Shown: in pieces, positions 29,093 to 40,129 of the stretch
Layout: the number at the start of each line of letters is the position of its first letter
Position numbering within the stretch: position 1 is the stretch's first letter
From: Chara braunii
Lineage: Eukaryota; Streptophyta; Charophyceae; Charales; Characeae
NCBI GenBank assembly: GCA_003427395.1
Contig: BFEA01000895.1
Span: 110,861 to 160,549, forward strand
Direction: 5' to 3'
DNA: 49,689 nt
Notes under the pieces: generated by a model
Told to the model about the DNA's origin: nothing
Seen by the model: the letters and a program-made list of their open reading frames with translations, nothing else
Databases searched by the model: none
Made by a program: the position numbers and the translations under genes

Positions 29093-31503
29093 TGTCACGC
29101 CCTAACCTCACGCCCGGTGCGACTTCCTGATCGGAGTGGGAGTGGGCCTCAAAGTGCAGAAAGGGGGTGTGACAAGGATTTCAGGAAAGTGGGGCTGGAG
29201 TCCCAGGTCGGAACTGAGATCTCCTGTGACAAGTTTCAGGGATATGAATGCAGGAGGGTAGGCACGGGTTGGAGTCCGGTTTTGTCCTTTGGAGAACGGG
29301 GCTACCGCCTTCGTTGGTTCCGTTGTCTGGGTCGGACTTGTATCTGGTGTACCTTCGAGACGCCATGGCTGTCTCACTGACTGATCACCTGTCGTCGTCT
29401 AACGTCGCAGGTTTCGGAATCCGACGTGGCCAGCCTCAGCCGAAGGCTGTGCGCCCGTTGTTCTTCCCCCGAGCGGGTTCGCCATATGAAGTCGGAGGCT
29501 CGGTAATCGTGGTCTTGTAGGCACTCCGAGCACGGGGTTTGGGGCCAGTAGGGAGCGATTGCGCGCAAGGGGACGATGGTCAGGGAGTGAAAGGGAGGGA
29601 TGCAGTGATAGGGAGGGAATTCGGTCCCCAAGATAATGATTCCGGGTTCCGGAATGACGTGACACGTGTACGAGCTAGGGCAGCCTGAAAGATGGGGGAT
29701 ACGTACCAAGGCCTGATCAATATCCCACTCACAAATGTGTTCGTTCCCTGTTAAGTAAAGGAATTCGGAGGTTCCGCCCTGGAGCGTGTGGACAAACACG
29801 CTTGCTCCCAATATTCCCGGAATTCCCGATCCCTGAGACACTCACGCGAGTCTCGCGGTCAGTGATACAGAAGGGGATCTCGATATTCATACTGTAGGGC
29901 GAGCGAAAATTCAAACATTAGGGAAGTGGGCCGAGTGCAGGTTTTGCAGACATGTGTGTAAGTAACGACCTTCCTCGGTCGAGCTTACGCGTGCATGCAC
30001 AAGACCTGTCCTTCAGTCATGATGATAGAGACCAGCAGCCCACAACCTGCACGCACGGGCTTGTTAACCCGAAGGTGGGCAGTCCTATCGTGAGACAAAT
30101 ATCTAATCATCTAGCATGCTCATCTTGTTAGTATTCAGACAGGAAAACACCAAACGTTCATGCATCCAGCTTCGAACACACTCACATTTAGCAAAAAAAG
30201 AGGACGCAATCATCCATGCTTCACTTCTTCGGCCATTGGTCAGAGCCCATACACCATTCGATCATAAGTGATTAGCCAATCAGGTTGCCAATCCATACAG
30301 AGGGAGGATAAAAATAAGGGGAAACAATCACACATCCAAGATGCTGATAAAAAAACAAGGAAAAATCTGAGATGCTGATAAAAAAAATGATACGCTGATA
30401 TCTGAGAGTCAATCCTCAGGGACACAAACAAGGAAAAATATGAGATGCTGATAAAAAAGCAAGGGCGACTTCCGCTAGATACCAAAATTATTCAGAGGAA
30501 TAAAAGAAAGGCACCACTCCAATACATCCCGTCTCTCTTTCTCTCTCTCTCTTACAACCTCCCGATGCAGGCAGTCCATCGCCACGCACCCACACAGAGT
30601 TGTCACCCCGCTTAGTCCGAGTATGCAAGCCAGGTTCGCTCGTGTGCCACAGTCCTTCACAGCCCCACGTAAACCCCGCATACCCATCACCAGCCCGTCG
30701 GATCGCCCAACTCTCCACTCACCTTCCGACAATTCCTCGTTAGCCGATCCTCTCGACCACGCTAACTCCAAAATTCATAGAGAGCGAGTCGATCACGCTT
30801 GCGAAATTTACAGCATGCATGTTTGCGCAAGATAATAGGGATTGTGTCTAAGTGGGAAGGAAGGAAGAGGAAGGAAGTGCCTACGACTGCATGGCCAGAC
30901 CGCGGCGTGGGGGATGTAGCCACACTCCACACATCGGTTCGGTCATGCAAGCATTCAGGTCAATAGGACAGGGGGAGAAGTATGCGTGCACAGGGACGCC
31001 ACAAAAGATATCAGGAACGAGAGGATTACAGTTACAATTACGCCCGCAAAAATAAAAATTACAGTTACACGCAAGATTAAGGCGCGAAAAAGTCAGAGCA
31101 CAGATCCTGATGCGGTAAAGCGTGCGCAAACAGGGGGCGCCGTACAACAAAATTGCAATGTATATAAATTTATGGCCTACATCCTAATTACGAAAAGAAA
31201 TTTTGAGAGAAAACAATTCTGAGAGTTCGCAGGGGCTCGACATCAGCTGAAAATTCAAAAAAACTTTCCTGCGCAACGATCGTGCCTAAATTCCTATTTC
31301 CCACAGCAGAACAAGAAAAAAACTATGGCAACAGTTATCCTTCACGTTCGCTAAGGCACGATCACTACCAACTGTTATAGGACTATCCCGACCTCGATTT
31401 CGAAAAACAAGAAAAGCAAGGGCACCCATGCAATCCAACGGGTCATCCCGATTCGACCCCTTTGTGCAGAAAGTCACGTGGTTGCAAAAAGCAGTTTGTC
31501 ACA
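29093..31503. mobile_element. putative solo LTR (2411 bp)
   Basis: Begins TGTCACGCCCTAACC, a start common to plant gypsy LTRs, and ends TTTGTCACA, giving TGTCAC...GTCACA termini. It is flanked by GTGG on both sides (29089-29092, 31504-31507). Removing it with one GTGG leaves the LINE-2 ORF1 frame open and in register, which fixes the boundaries well. A TATATAAA box lies at about 31160. No coding domain was found, so it is a solo LTR from unequal recombination or a large non-coding retroelement. The open frames inside are unconvincing. Confidence 0.7.
31158..31170 (+). promoter_or_regulatory. TATA-like box in the solo LTR
   Basis: TGTATATAAATTTATGG lies about 340 bp from the LTR right end, a sensible place for the U3-R boundary if the LTR is in plus orientation. 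Orientation is inferred only from this box. Confidence 0.4.
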
Positions 31504-32040
31504 GTGGTGCGACAAAGGTACCTTGCGTGGCGATGCCAATCCTATTTAAGAACACAAATCAAGGCCCGTACATGTTACACTATTACTGAAGGTCAAGACC
31601 AAGGGGGATATAATATCCCCTACGCTTCGCTGGATTCTACACCGGACCTGATGACTCTGTTCAATCTGGGTGTGAACTTGGTGAAAGGGAGGTTCACGGT
31701 CAGGCTGATCCCGGATCTTCCACTGATCAGATTGAACAAAATAGGCGCATCTGGTAAAATCTACCCAGTCAGTGCTCTTTGTATGGACATAGCACTGTAC
31801 TCCCAGGAAATCCCCCAAACGGTTGGGAAAGTTTTTACTGGGCACCGCTCAACTGGTTCAAGATAAGCAGCGAAGAGCGTCAGCTCCCGATTTTGGGAGA
31901 TGGCATCAGGGGGGAAATTATAACAAAGATTAACGACTTCTTGAAGGGGGAAAATATATATATTTTTTCCATATCCTTTGCAGAAGCACTGAAAACCCCG
32001 TAGGACCTCGCTGCCTAACCCGCTTCGTCCGTAGGAGCGG
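31504..32040 (+). pseudogene. LINE-2 ORF1 remainder
   Basis: An open frame continues to 31866 with RTQIKARTCYTITEGQDQGG, LGVNLVKGRFTVRLIPDLPL and NKIGASGKIYPVSALCMD, then another frame to 32003. IPDLPL followed by KIGAxxGK resembles the central part of the plant L1 ORF1 DUF4283 region, where a PxLPL segment precedes IGxxIGxP. No intact zinc knuckle was found. Confidence in the domain call is moderate to low. Confidence 0.5.
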
Positions 32041-33060
32041 ATGGACTCTAGACTCAAGGTCTCCCTATGGAATGTAAGAGACCTTGTAGGTGGCAATGAC
32101 AAGCACCGGAGAGCCAGGCTCAAGTCCTGGATAAATTAGAACAAATCTCATATTATAATGCTTCAAGAAACTAAATTGGATGCGGAAAGGATAAGCGAAC
32201 TGGGTAGTTGGTGGCCAGGACCCCTAGTATGGTTCCTAGCAACAGGAACCAAGCTTTGGGGGGAGTGACCATCCTGTTTCACAGTTCCCTCAGCAAATCA
32301 ATATCCAATATTGAAACAGACTCAGAGGGTCACTGGGCCAAGGCATCCATCACAGTTTCCAATCAGACACGGTGCATAATCCCAGTCTATGCACTGACGG
32401 ACCACAACTAAAAAATCAGCGTTTTTTTATTCGCTGAAGGCATTCATCCCCGACACTTAGCACCTTGTAGGGGGGGAGTGATTGGAATTTGGAACACCGT
32501 GATAAATGAAGCATAGGACTACTCCTCACCATTGTTGAACCCTAAGGAATCAATAGCATTGAGTGAACTCGTGATGGAGAATGGGCTCTTCGACCCCTAC
32601 CACCATCACCACCCCATAGATAAAGCCTACACTTGGTTCTCATCGAACAAGGATGGATGTCAACGGGTGACCATTCGGAGACGGGATGTCATCTTCGTGA
32701 GTGAGAAAGTTCTAATCACAAATGCAGAGATATCCTAGGACCCGCTCTCAGACCACAAACCTATCTCACTGTCAATCTCGGTGGGAGACAGAGTGAATAA
32801 GGGTGGAGGCACCTTTAAACTCAATATGCAGATCCTGGAAGATCCCGACAGAATCGATTGGGTCCAGTCCCACTAGGAAGAGTAGCGTGGCTCAACGAAG
32901 CTCTTCCCAGACCCTGGAGACTGGCTAGACAAAGGGTTACATACAAAGTTTGTGAGGTTGCAAACAATCTATAGACTGAAAGCAATAGACCAAAAAGAAT
33001 GAAAAAATTAAGTTAATACTTAAAAAGGAATATAGAAATGGCAGAGTCTCAGAGTAAGTT
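32041..33060 (+). pseudogene. LINE-2 ORF2 endonuclease region
   Basis: Starts with Met at 32041 and KVSLWNVRDLVGGND, then IIMLQETKLDAERISELGSW (E of the metal-binding QETK box), a GGVTILFHSS box in another frame, ENGLFDPYHHH, KAYTWFSSN and RRRDVIFVSEK (compare RLDYFLIS). Order and spacing are those of the APE-type endonuclease of plant L1 elements. Several frameshifts and stops make it inactive. The Met at 32041 is the likely ORF2 start by comparison with LINE-1. Confidence 0.75.
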
Positions 33061-34460
33061 GGGTTTTAACTATTGAATTCTCATAAGATCCCAGTGGATC
33101 CAAGAGTGGAAGGAAAAACTCATAAATAAACACGAGTCATGGGCCAGATTTCGACAGATAGATTCGATCCTTTCAAGAGATTGAATGAATAAGCAAACAT
33201 TCTCAATCAAAGGGGAGCATGGTAACTCTCCAACAATCACGAATTCAAATTTTTCCCACCCGTTCTCTCCGACTATTCCAAGAGCAAAGGATTCAGACTC
33301 TATATATGAATTCAATATGACATTTTTTTTAATGAAAAGTTACTAACATCTTAAAAAGACTCATCGGAACCATTGGTTCCCCCCGACCTAGAAGAAAGAG
33401 TCTGGAATCCACTCACAGAATAATCTCTGATTTGGAAAAAGGGGAACTCGATCAACCCATCACCTGACCATAGCTAACTTCAACAATGAAAAGCATGGCC
33501 AAAGGGAAATGCCCTGGTCCTGATGGTCTCCCCATTGAGTTCTACGACAAATTCTGGTCCCTGTTGGGACCAGATTTACTCAGAATATTTAATAATATAT
33601 AATAGTTTTTACATGATAAAAAACTAGGGGCTAGATCCACAAAAGGAGTAATAACACTCCCATACAATGAAGGAGAGAGATCAATCCTAAGAAATTATCA
33701 TCCAATTTCCCTCCCGAATGTCGTTGGCAAGAAGGCGACTGACCCCGTTCATGACTAGACTAGTAAACCTTGACCAGTCAAGATTCGTACCAGAAAGATT
33801 AGTTTTGGATAATGTTAGGGTACTGTTGCAGACTATAGTCCTCATAAATACCACGAGGTCCAATATAGCAATAATACTGCTAGATTTTGAAAAGGCGTAT
33901 GATAGGGTGAATTGGAAATTTGTGCAAACCGTCATCAAGAAGGTGGGTTTTGGAAATGGGTTCAGAAATTAGGTAAGGGCCCTTTAACATGGGTCCCATT
34001 GTAGAATGGTGATTAATGGCGTTATCTTCGAGCCCTTCACGGTAACTACGTCATTGAGACAGGAATATCCCCTAGCCCCTTTACTCTTCGTGATCCAAAA
34101 GGGAAATACTTCTTAACACGATAATTAGAACCCACACAAAGTACACAAGACTAGGAGTTTCACAGCATTACGAGTTGAAGGTCTCTGCCCTGGTAGATGA
34201 CTTCTCAACAATAACTGAAAACTCCCAAGCCTTACTAGGTCATGAGACAGTGCCTAACCATTTATGAGACGACTTCGTAAATCATCCGGGAAATGAAAAT
34301 AAGTTGGAATAAATCTACAGCGTTAACCACAGACAACATGGATCTAGCATTGGATATGGGTATCAAATCCACAAGGAATACTGAATCAGAACCGCTACCT
34401 AGGAATAATGGTATCCTTCGGAGACCTCACTCAAGAACAAGATGTTATCTTGGAGATCAA
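33061..34460 (+). pseudogene. LINE-2 ORF2 reverse transcriptase, N-terminal and central part
   Basis: MAKGKCPGPDGLPIEFYDKF at about 33487-33547 (consensus GKAPGPDGLPxEFY), GVITLPYNEGERS, then 33718-33972 with QSRFVPERLVLDNV and IILLDFEKAYDRVNWKF. The catalytic box reads SALVDDFSTI (34193-34201), that is VDD in place of ADD. Next comes YLGIMVSFGDLTQEQDVILE, ending where the gypsy LTR starts at 34461. The polymerase continues at 44727. Confidence 0.85.
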
Positions 34461-35391
34461 TGCGAGGCTCAAGGCCTCGATCTGCCCTACTGGGCCCTAT
34501 TTTTTGTACAGTCGGCCGCCCTAAGTGAAGGCAGATTCGACCTAGTGCCAACAGGCCTATTTTTGGGGTCACCACTCACCTGGGTAAATTCAGGCGGTTG
34601 TATAGCGTCAATTGGTTGAGAGCGCCCAGGCCCAGGCTGCCTCTTTCGAATATAACCGAGGCACGCCCTGGGCCAGATTCGCAACATGGACCGAACGCAA
34701 GCCGTGGGCAGTTGGACATGGGCAACCACCACAGGCCCAGGGCGTCATTCGTTTGGACTGGGGCTCAGCCTCTCTGGGTCTACCGGAAGCGTCTGGGCAG
34801 GGGCCCAATGCAGCCAGGCTGCATGCAAGCAAGTAGGCCACTTCCATTTAGGAAAGTGTCCGGCTATGCATTCGGGATTCGGGCATTGGATGCATGTCGC
34901 GCAAGCGTTGCTTCGCTAACATTGGCCAGCGCTCACGGGCGAGCTGGATGAGCAGGCAGCCATAGCCGAGCTGCGCTGCTGTATGCTGGATGGGGCGCAT
35001 GGTGGTCCTTGGGTGCACGTGGCATCTGTGAGTGGGGGATCGAGGTTGTGAGTGATACAAGAGACATACCTGGTGCTTGAAGCGAACAACATTGGCTGGA
35101 ATCTGCTCGTACTTCGGGGAGTTGTTGACATCACCAACGACATTGTAGATAGGCTAGATAGGATCTGCCATTTGTAGTCTGAGCGCAGGGCGTCAGATAG
35201 GATATCGACATTGTTTCTTTGTTGATGATGATGAGACTATTCCAACATTGTCACTTATGAGCTTTTGCGGTTCTCTTATTTGGTGGAACTGGTATGCAAT
35301 TCTGTTTTTGGTTCGAGGTGACGACTATCTGGTCTCATGTGTATGATGCTGTTTGGTTTATGAAGTTCGTTATTGCTCATTTTTCCTTGCA
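34461..35391 (+). repeat. 5' LTR of the gypsy element (931 bp)
   Basis: Starts TGCGAGGCTCAAGGCC and ends CCTTGCA just before the primer-binding site. It aligns along its full length with 43781-44726. TCGAATATAACCGAGG near 34655 is a possible TATA-type promoter. Open frames on both strands inside it recur in the 3' copy because the sequence is repeated, not because they are genes. Confidence 0.92.
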
Positions 35392-35394
35392 ATT

Positions 35395-35407
35395 TGGTAT
35401 CAGAGTT
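35395..35407 (+). other. primer-binding site (initiator tRNA-Met)
   Basis: TGGTATCAGAG, three bases after the 5' LTR, is complementary to the 3' end of plant initiator tRNA-Met, the usual minus-strand primer for plant gypsy and copia elements. Confidence 0.9.
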
Positions 35408-36843
35408 GTGGTACGGTGCGTTCATCTAGCGCTTGTCTTCGGCGTAAGCGCTACATCCATGTGGTCTGCTAAGCGAGCGGTCGTGGGAGGTGTGTAGTGA
35501 GGAGGGTGAAGGCAAGTAGGGCGACCCAGGAGGTGAGGGGTATCGCCAAGAAGGCTAGGTGGTGAATATTGGGTGTTGACAGTGTTATGAGAACTATCTG
35601 ATGTGCGATTGATGCTGAGGTGGAACGATCGTGTAATGTTGGTTGTGCCGAAGCATCACAATCGGCATCAGGTCATTTGGTGAAAATATTTGTGGTTGGG
35701 GGCAACTATTTTGAGGTACGTTGCACCTAACCTTATCTACCCTCTTCGACACTTCTTACATGAGGATGTGTGTTCTGTCTTGAGCGTCCTCTCATGTGAG
35801 GAGTCAAGTGCGCTCAACCTTGAGAGTCATCAGTGTTCACGTGGATCATCTGGTAGGAGAGGGCGGAGCTATCTGAAGGGCCCTGGACGAAGCACTGGGT
35901 CATGGTCACCATGCCAACCCACAGGGAGTAGAGCACGCATGCTTTGCTACTTTGTCCTTTGTCTGCCTGTAACAGTTGCGCTTATAGATGGGTTGTGAGG
36001 GGCAGGCCAGCCCTACAGGGGAGACAAGTATCAGACATCTATAAATAAACACCGATGGGGTACGTTCCATTGGCTGTGATCGTCGTTCTGTCTGCGACGT
36101 TAAAGAATTCCTGAGGACTGCGGGGGTCGTCCTTAAACGCCTCCTGATCAGCCAATCGGTTGGTGTAAGGCTCGCTGCACACGAGGATAAATAATGTGCA
36201 GGGATGGCCAGCTCAACATAGCTCGGGGCACAGGGGTGGGCCGTGTGCACACCTTTAGACACGCACGCTGTTCCATATTGCTTAGGGATGCCGACGACAC
36301 GAGACATTTAGGAAGAACTAAGGGAGGGGTAAATTCTTGGTGATAAGTTTAGGAAAGATTCCACTCTGCAAACAACTAATCAAATGATTCTATTTTTATT
36401 ATGATTAGTTAGATGTACAACCATTAACATCTGACAGACATCACAATAAGAATTGTTCTCTGTTCATTGTGCTTTTTGTTTGTGACCTAGTCAAAGTAAA
36501 ATTTTAAATAGTTTCGTTTGTTGGAATTGAACTTACATGTTGGACTCAAATGTATAGTCTCTGATATAGCCACCAATTATTGTTAAATTGGTCTGTTACA
36601 GTACATCATGTTGCGGTAGGCATCGAGAGTGACCTAGTGCAGACAGTGTAGTAAGTGTGTAGTGTTGTAGCCTATGAGTGACAGGGACGTTCCACAACCG
36701 GACGATAGGATCTTACGATCGGCAAGACGCCTGATAGCCCACTTAGCATTAGGACCAGAGAGCGACATACACCTGTTCTGCGAGTAGAGGGAGAGATAAC
36801 AACAACAACGGAGGGCTCGGGCCGCAGAGGCAAGCAGGTATTC
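35408..36843 (+). other. gypsy 5' leader, no gene
   Basis: About 1.4 kb between the primer-binding site and the first gag-like frame. 36310-36640 is A/T-rich and may be a further insertion, but no inverted or direct terminal repeats are visible. Only short frames occur; none is supported. Confidence 0.5.
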
Positions 36844-37589
36844 GTGAGCGAGGCCGCTACTTCAGCAACCATGGCATTTGCTGAGCAACAGAGCTCTCAG
36901 GCTAGTAGTTTAGAGACTGTAGGGTCAACAACCGTCGGTCACACAGACCCTGAGTCAGTCCACTCACGTTATGGCAAGCCAACCGATAGTGTTGACCTCC
37001 GAGGAGGTCGCCATACAGTGAGCAGCTATTCACGAGGCACAACTACAACAGGCGTTAGGAGAGATCAAGGCAGAGAAGGAAAAAATGATTAGAAGAAGAG
37101 TCAGGATACAGCGGAGACAAACGAACGTTAGTGAGTTAGAGGAGATGGATCTGATACACATGGATGATGATGTGAGGACCCTACGGACCGTTCTGCTAGA
37201 TGTAGTAGAAATGCAGGACCACCAGGCGGCTCTCTTACAGGACATGAGCTCAGGCAGCACCATCACCATCAGGGCATGGTGCCTGGCTTGTGGTACAACC
37301 TCCTTCTTTTGTCCCACCGGTGACTGGAGTATCCCCATATGCATCTCTAACATCGGTCCAAGCCGCTTCCCTAGGTATGACATTGACAGGGGGGTTCTCA
37401 ACAGGTCCTAGTGTACAGATTCCTGTACAGACAGTGTCTCGCAGCCTGCACAGCCGCAGGGTAAACAGCCCCAGCAGCAGCTAGTGCAGTAGCCTGGTCC
37501 CCAAGGTCCACAGCCTGGAGTGGGACAGGTACTGGGACAAAGCCAGTGGGTTCCGAAGATGGCCATCGCCTCCCCCAAACCCTTTTCAG
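36844..37589 (+). pseudogene. gypsy gag, N-terminal part
   Basis: The frame from 36844 (FAEQQSSQASSLETVGSTTV segment) shifts near 37030 to a helical, charged stretch (EAQLQQALGEIKAEKEKM, then SELEEMDLIHMDDDVRTLRT, with VVEMQDHQAALLQDMSSG) that looks like a coiled coil, then a Pro/Ser-rich linker (TPPSFVPPVTGVSP in yet another frame). A coiled coil and linker ahead of the capsid domain is usual in plant gypsy gag. The sequence is cut by the insertion that begins near 37590. Confidence 0.6.
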
Positions 37590-38215
37590 CAAGGCATTCA
37601 TTCCACAGGCAGAACTTCAGAAATCAGCGGTGTTCTCAGTCTGTTTTCTGATGGATTATTAAAAAAAAAAAAAAAAAAAGTACGCACGTCGCACACACAC
37701 AGACTTACAAAACCCAGCTGAATGCGGGAATCTTGGCAAGGCATCCATTCCATAGGCAGAACTTCAGAAATCAACAGTGTTCTCATTTTGTTTTCAAACG
37801 GGTTGTCAAAAAAAAAAAAAAAAAAAAAAAAAGGTACAACATAGTTGTGCTTACCTCACCGTGTAAGGCCGTGATGACAAGGGCACGCGCTGTGCAAGCC
37901 TCGTGAGCAAATCGAGACCACTTGACGTGCAAGCCTCGTGTCGACTCGGCGGCACTGACCCACGTGCAACTGAAGGTTTGCTCAATAGATGTGCAAGCCT
38001 TCGGTGCCACATTCTTTTGTAATGTGGTGGCACCGGTGGGCAGTGGGTGGGGACTGTCCAAAACAGTTATGGGACACACGGTGCATGCCGTGTGCACTTT
38101 CTCTTTTCGTTTGTTTTTTTGTTTTTGTTTCACGTGTTTTTTTTTTTTTGTGATTTTTTCTTCTCTACTTTTTTGTTTTGGGTGCGCAGCTCAGCTGTTC
38201 CACTCAGTACCCTGT

Positions 38216-38770
38216 TGGTCCGGTGTCGAAGGCGCGGGTGTCAGGGGCCGGGTGTCGGGGGGCCGGGTGCGGGAGGCGNNNNNNNNNNNNNNNNNNNNNN
38301 NNNNNNNNNNNNNNNNNNNNNNNNNNNNNNNNNNNNNNNNNNNNNNNNNNNNNNNNNNNNNNNNGAGGCGGTGGGGTGCGGGACAGCGGGGGTCAGGGGG
38401 GGGGGGGGGGGTGCGGGGGACCGGGGGTCTGGGGGGGGGGGGGGGGGGGGGGGGGGCCGGGGGTGCGGGTTTCGAGCTGGCGGGGTTGCGGGGGGCGGGG
38501 CAACGGGGGTGCGGGTGCGGGGACCGTGCCGCAGCGGGGGTGCGGGTACGGGGGCGGGGGTGTGGGGCCCGGTTTGCGGGTCCCGGGTGCCGGCGGCCGG
38601 GGGTCTGGGGAGGGAATGGCGGCGGGGGTCCGGGTGTCGGGGCCGGGTTGCCGGGTGTCGGGGGCGGTGTCCCGTGGGAGTCGCGGGGGTGGGCCCCCGC
38701 GGGCCTGCCCAGCAGGGTCCGGGGGTCGGCGGCCCCCGCCGTGGGGGTCTGGGCGTCGAATCCCGACCCC
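38216..38770 (+). repeat. extreme G-rich tract with runs of up to about 28 G
   Basis: On the plus strand nearly all sequence is CGGGGGT, GCGGG, CCGGGGG and GGTGCGGG variants, with very long G runs at 38396-38410 and 38431-38457. Many G4-type motifs (four or more runs of three or more G in short range) are present. The Gly-rich or Pro/Arg-rich long frames are artefacts of composition. Confidence 0.9.
38279..38364. other. assembly gap (86 N)
   Basis: Flanked on both sides by GAGGCG within the G-rich tract, suggesting the missing part is more of the same tandem sequence. Confidence 1.
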
Positions 38771-38785
38771 GACTTCCACCCCAAG

Positions 38786-39429
38786 GCGCCCTGGATGACA
38801 ACCCTGGCGTAGACCTCGACGCATGGTTGAGGTCAGTGTCATTCTATGTCAAATGTAAATTGACCTTGCTATACGAGGAAGTGTTTGTGGCTGCCTCCTA
38901 TTTAGAGCCTACCGGGAAGTGCAGCAAGATGGTTGAGTGGTCTAGTGCAACTACAGGGATACGGTCATGACCTCCGCGCTTGGGCAGTTAAACAGAAACT
39001 GGCGGACTTCCTTAAGCTGGTGGAAGATAGGTGGCATGATCCTCAGGAGGTTTAAAAGTTCACTAACGCGATCGTGACTTTGAACAACAGGCAGTTCAAG
39101 TCAGTAAAGGAAGCCACATATGCAGTAGAGAGTCTGATCTGTGTTCCTGGAGTACGCTATGACCCCCAGGTCTGACTCACTGCATACCTGAGATGTTTTC
39201 CTTTGCCTCTCAAGAATCAGTTGGCAGGTGAGGTCAACATCGATATGCATAACTTTCCCTCGTTCAGCAAGAAGGCCCTAGACCTAGAGGCAAAGATAGG
39301 GCATGCACATACACCCACGACGGACGGAAGGAAAAAAAGCCGCATAATGTTCGTTGACAATGATGGTTCTACCATCGAGTTAGAAGACGACTTTCCAAGC
39401 GGGAGTGGGTTCAGAGGCGGGTAACATAG
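38786..39429 (+). pseudogene. gypsy gag, capsid-like region
   Basis: VDLDAWLRSVSFYVKCKLT and EVFVAASYLEPTGKCSKMVEW, then in another frame AVKQKLADFLKLVEDRWHDP, NAIVTLNNRQFKSVKEATY and LTAYLRCFPLPLKNQLAGEV. The order of an aromatic-rich start, a W..F...L segment and a later F..L...L segment is that of the Retrotrans_gag domain, which forms the particle core. At least three frameshifts or stops. It is cut at 39430 by a foldback MITE. Confidence 0.7.
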
Positions 39430-39762
39430 AACGGTCATTTCGTCAAAATGGACATCTTTTCTTGTTTGAACGAAATTGAAACCGAGTTTTTTGGCCGAAA
39501 ACTCGTCAAAATTTGTTGTTCTTGAGGGTCTGGCGTTTGTAAAACGCTGGACCCCTTGGCTGTACATGGACCTAGCTTGAGACCAGGAACCCTGCCTGGA
39601 TGTTCCTAGTCTCAAGCTAGATCCATATACAGCCAGGGGGTCCAGCGTTTTACAAACGCCGGACCCTCATGAACAACAAATTTTGACGAGTTTTCGACCA
39701 AAAAACTTGGTTTCAATTTCCTTCAAAAAATAAAAGATGTCCATTTTAAGGAAATGGAAGTT
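39430..39762. mobile_element. foldback MITE family C, copy 2 (333 bp) inside gag
   Basis: Two arms of about 161 bp pair almost completely around a short centre near 39596: AACGGTCATTTCGTCAAAATGG at the left end against its near inverse at the right, GGCGTTTGTAAAACGCTGG with GACCCCTTGGCTGTACATGG on the left and their inverses on the right. Size, end motifs and the TTGAACGAAATTGAAA and GGCCGAAAACTCG landmarks match the copy at 6276-6606, but the central sequence differs. No coding capacity. Confidence 0.85.
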
Positions 39763-39990
39763 ATAAGAGTTTTAGGGGGTGGAACAGTGACTGCCTCTGT
39801 CGAGAAAGGTAAGGCGACCGGTAGACGCCGTGGAGGTTCCCGGTCTAGGAGTCAAGTTGACCCCAACGCTTCTCCATGGGAGACAGCGGGTCTCACAACG
39901 AACGTGTGGAGAGACCGGTACACCAGGCAGGCCTGTATTCGTTGTGGTCAATATGGCCATAACCAGTTCAACTATCGCAAGACCAGGTGA
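39763..39990 (+). pseudogene. gypsy gag, nucleocapsid zinc-knuckle region
   Basis: RRRGGSRSRSQVDPNAS then ACIRCGQYGHNQFNYRKTR. The zinc knuckle pattern CX2CX4HX4C is present at 39934-39975 except that the last Cys is Tyr, so zinc binding is probably lost. Basic residues before it fit RNA packaging. The piece directly follows the MITE, so gag was continuous before that insertion. Confidence 0.8.
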
Positions 39991-40129
39991 CTAAGAAGAT
40001 CCCGCCTACGATGGGGCAGGCGTTGGGATCCTCCGCTCCCGTAGGTAGCAATGTGGCTAGCAGTTCTTGCACTGCTCCGGGAAATAAGTCGGGCGAGTAT
40101 GAATAAAAGTTGTTCCTGCTAGGGTCGAG

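Larger units (their letters stand above)
37590..38785. mobile_element. insertion in gag: duplicated poly-A module plus G-rich block
   Basis: Gag-like sequence stops near 37590 and resumes at about 38786 (LDAWLRSVSFYV). The insert holds two copies of a module with AGGCAGAACTTCAGAAATCA and GTGTTCTC, each followed by a poly-A run (37661-37679, 37807-37833), three copies of GTGCAAGCCT (about 37892, 37928, 37991), a hairpin at 38002-38034, T-rich sequence, and 550 bp of extreme G-rich DNA with a gap. No target duplication could be resolved, so it may be more than one insertion. Confidence 0.55.

Noticed and set aside
34487-35143. Overlapping short frames conserved between 34.5-35.1 kb and 43.8-44.6 kb
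   Set aside because: Both places are LTRs of one element; similarity is due to the repeat, and the frames are not consistently kept.
37922-38970. Gly/Arg-rich and Pro-rich frames of about 190-310 codons
   Set aside because: They span an N gap in G-tract DNA and are open in several frames on both strands, as expected from composition.
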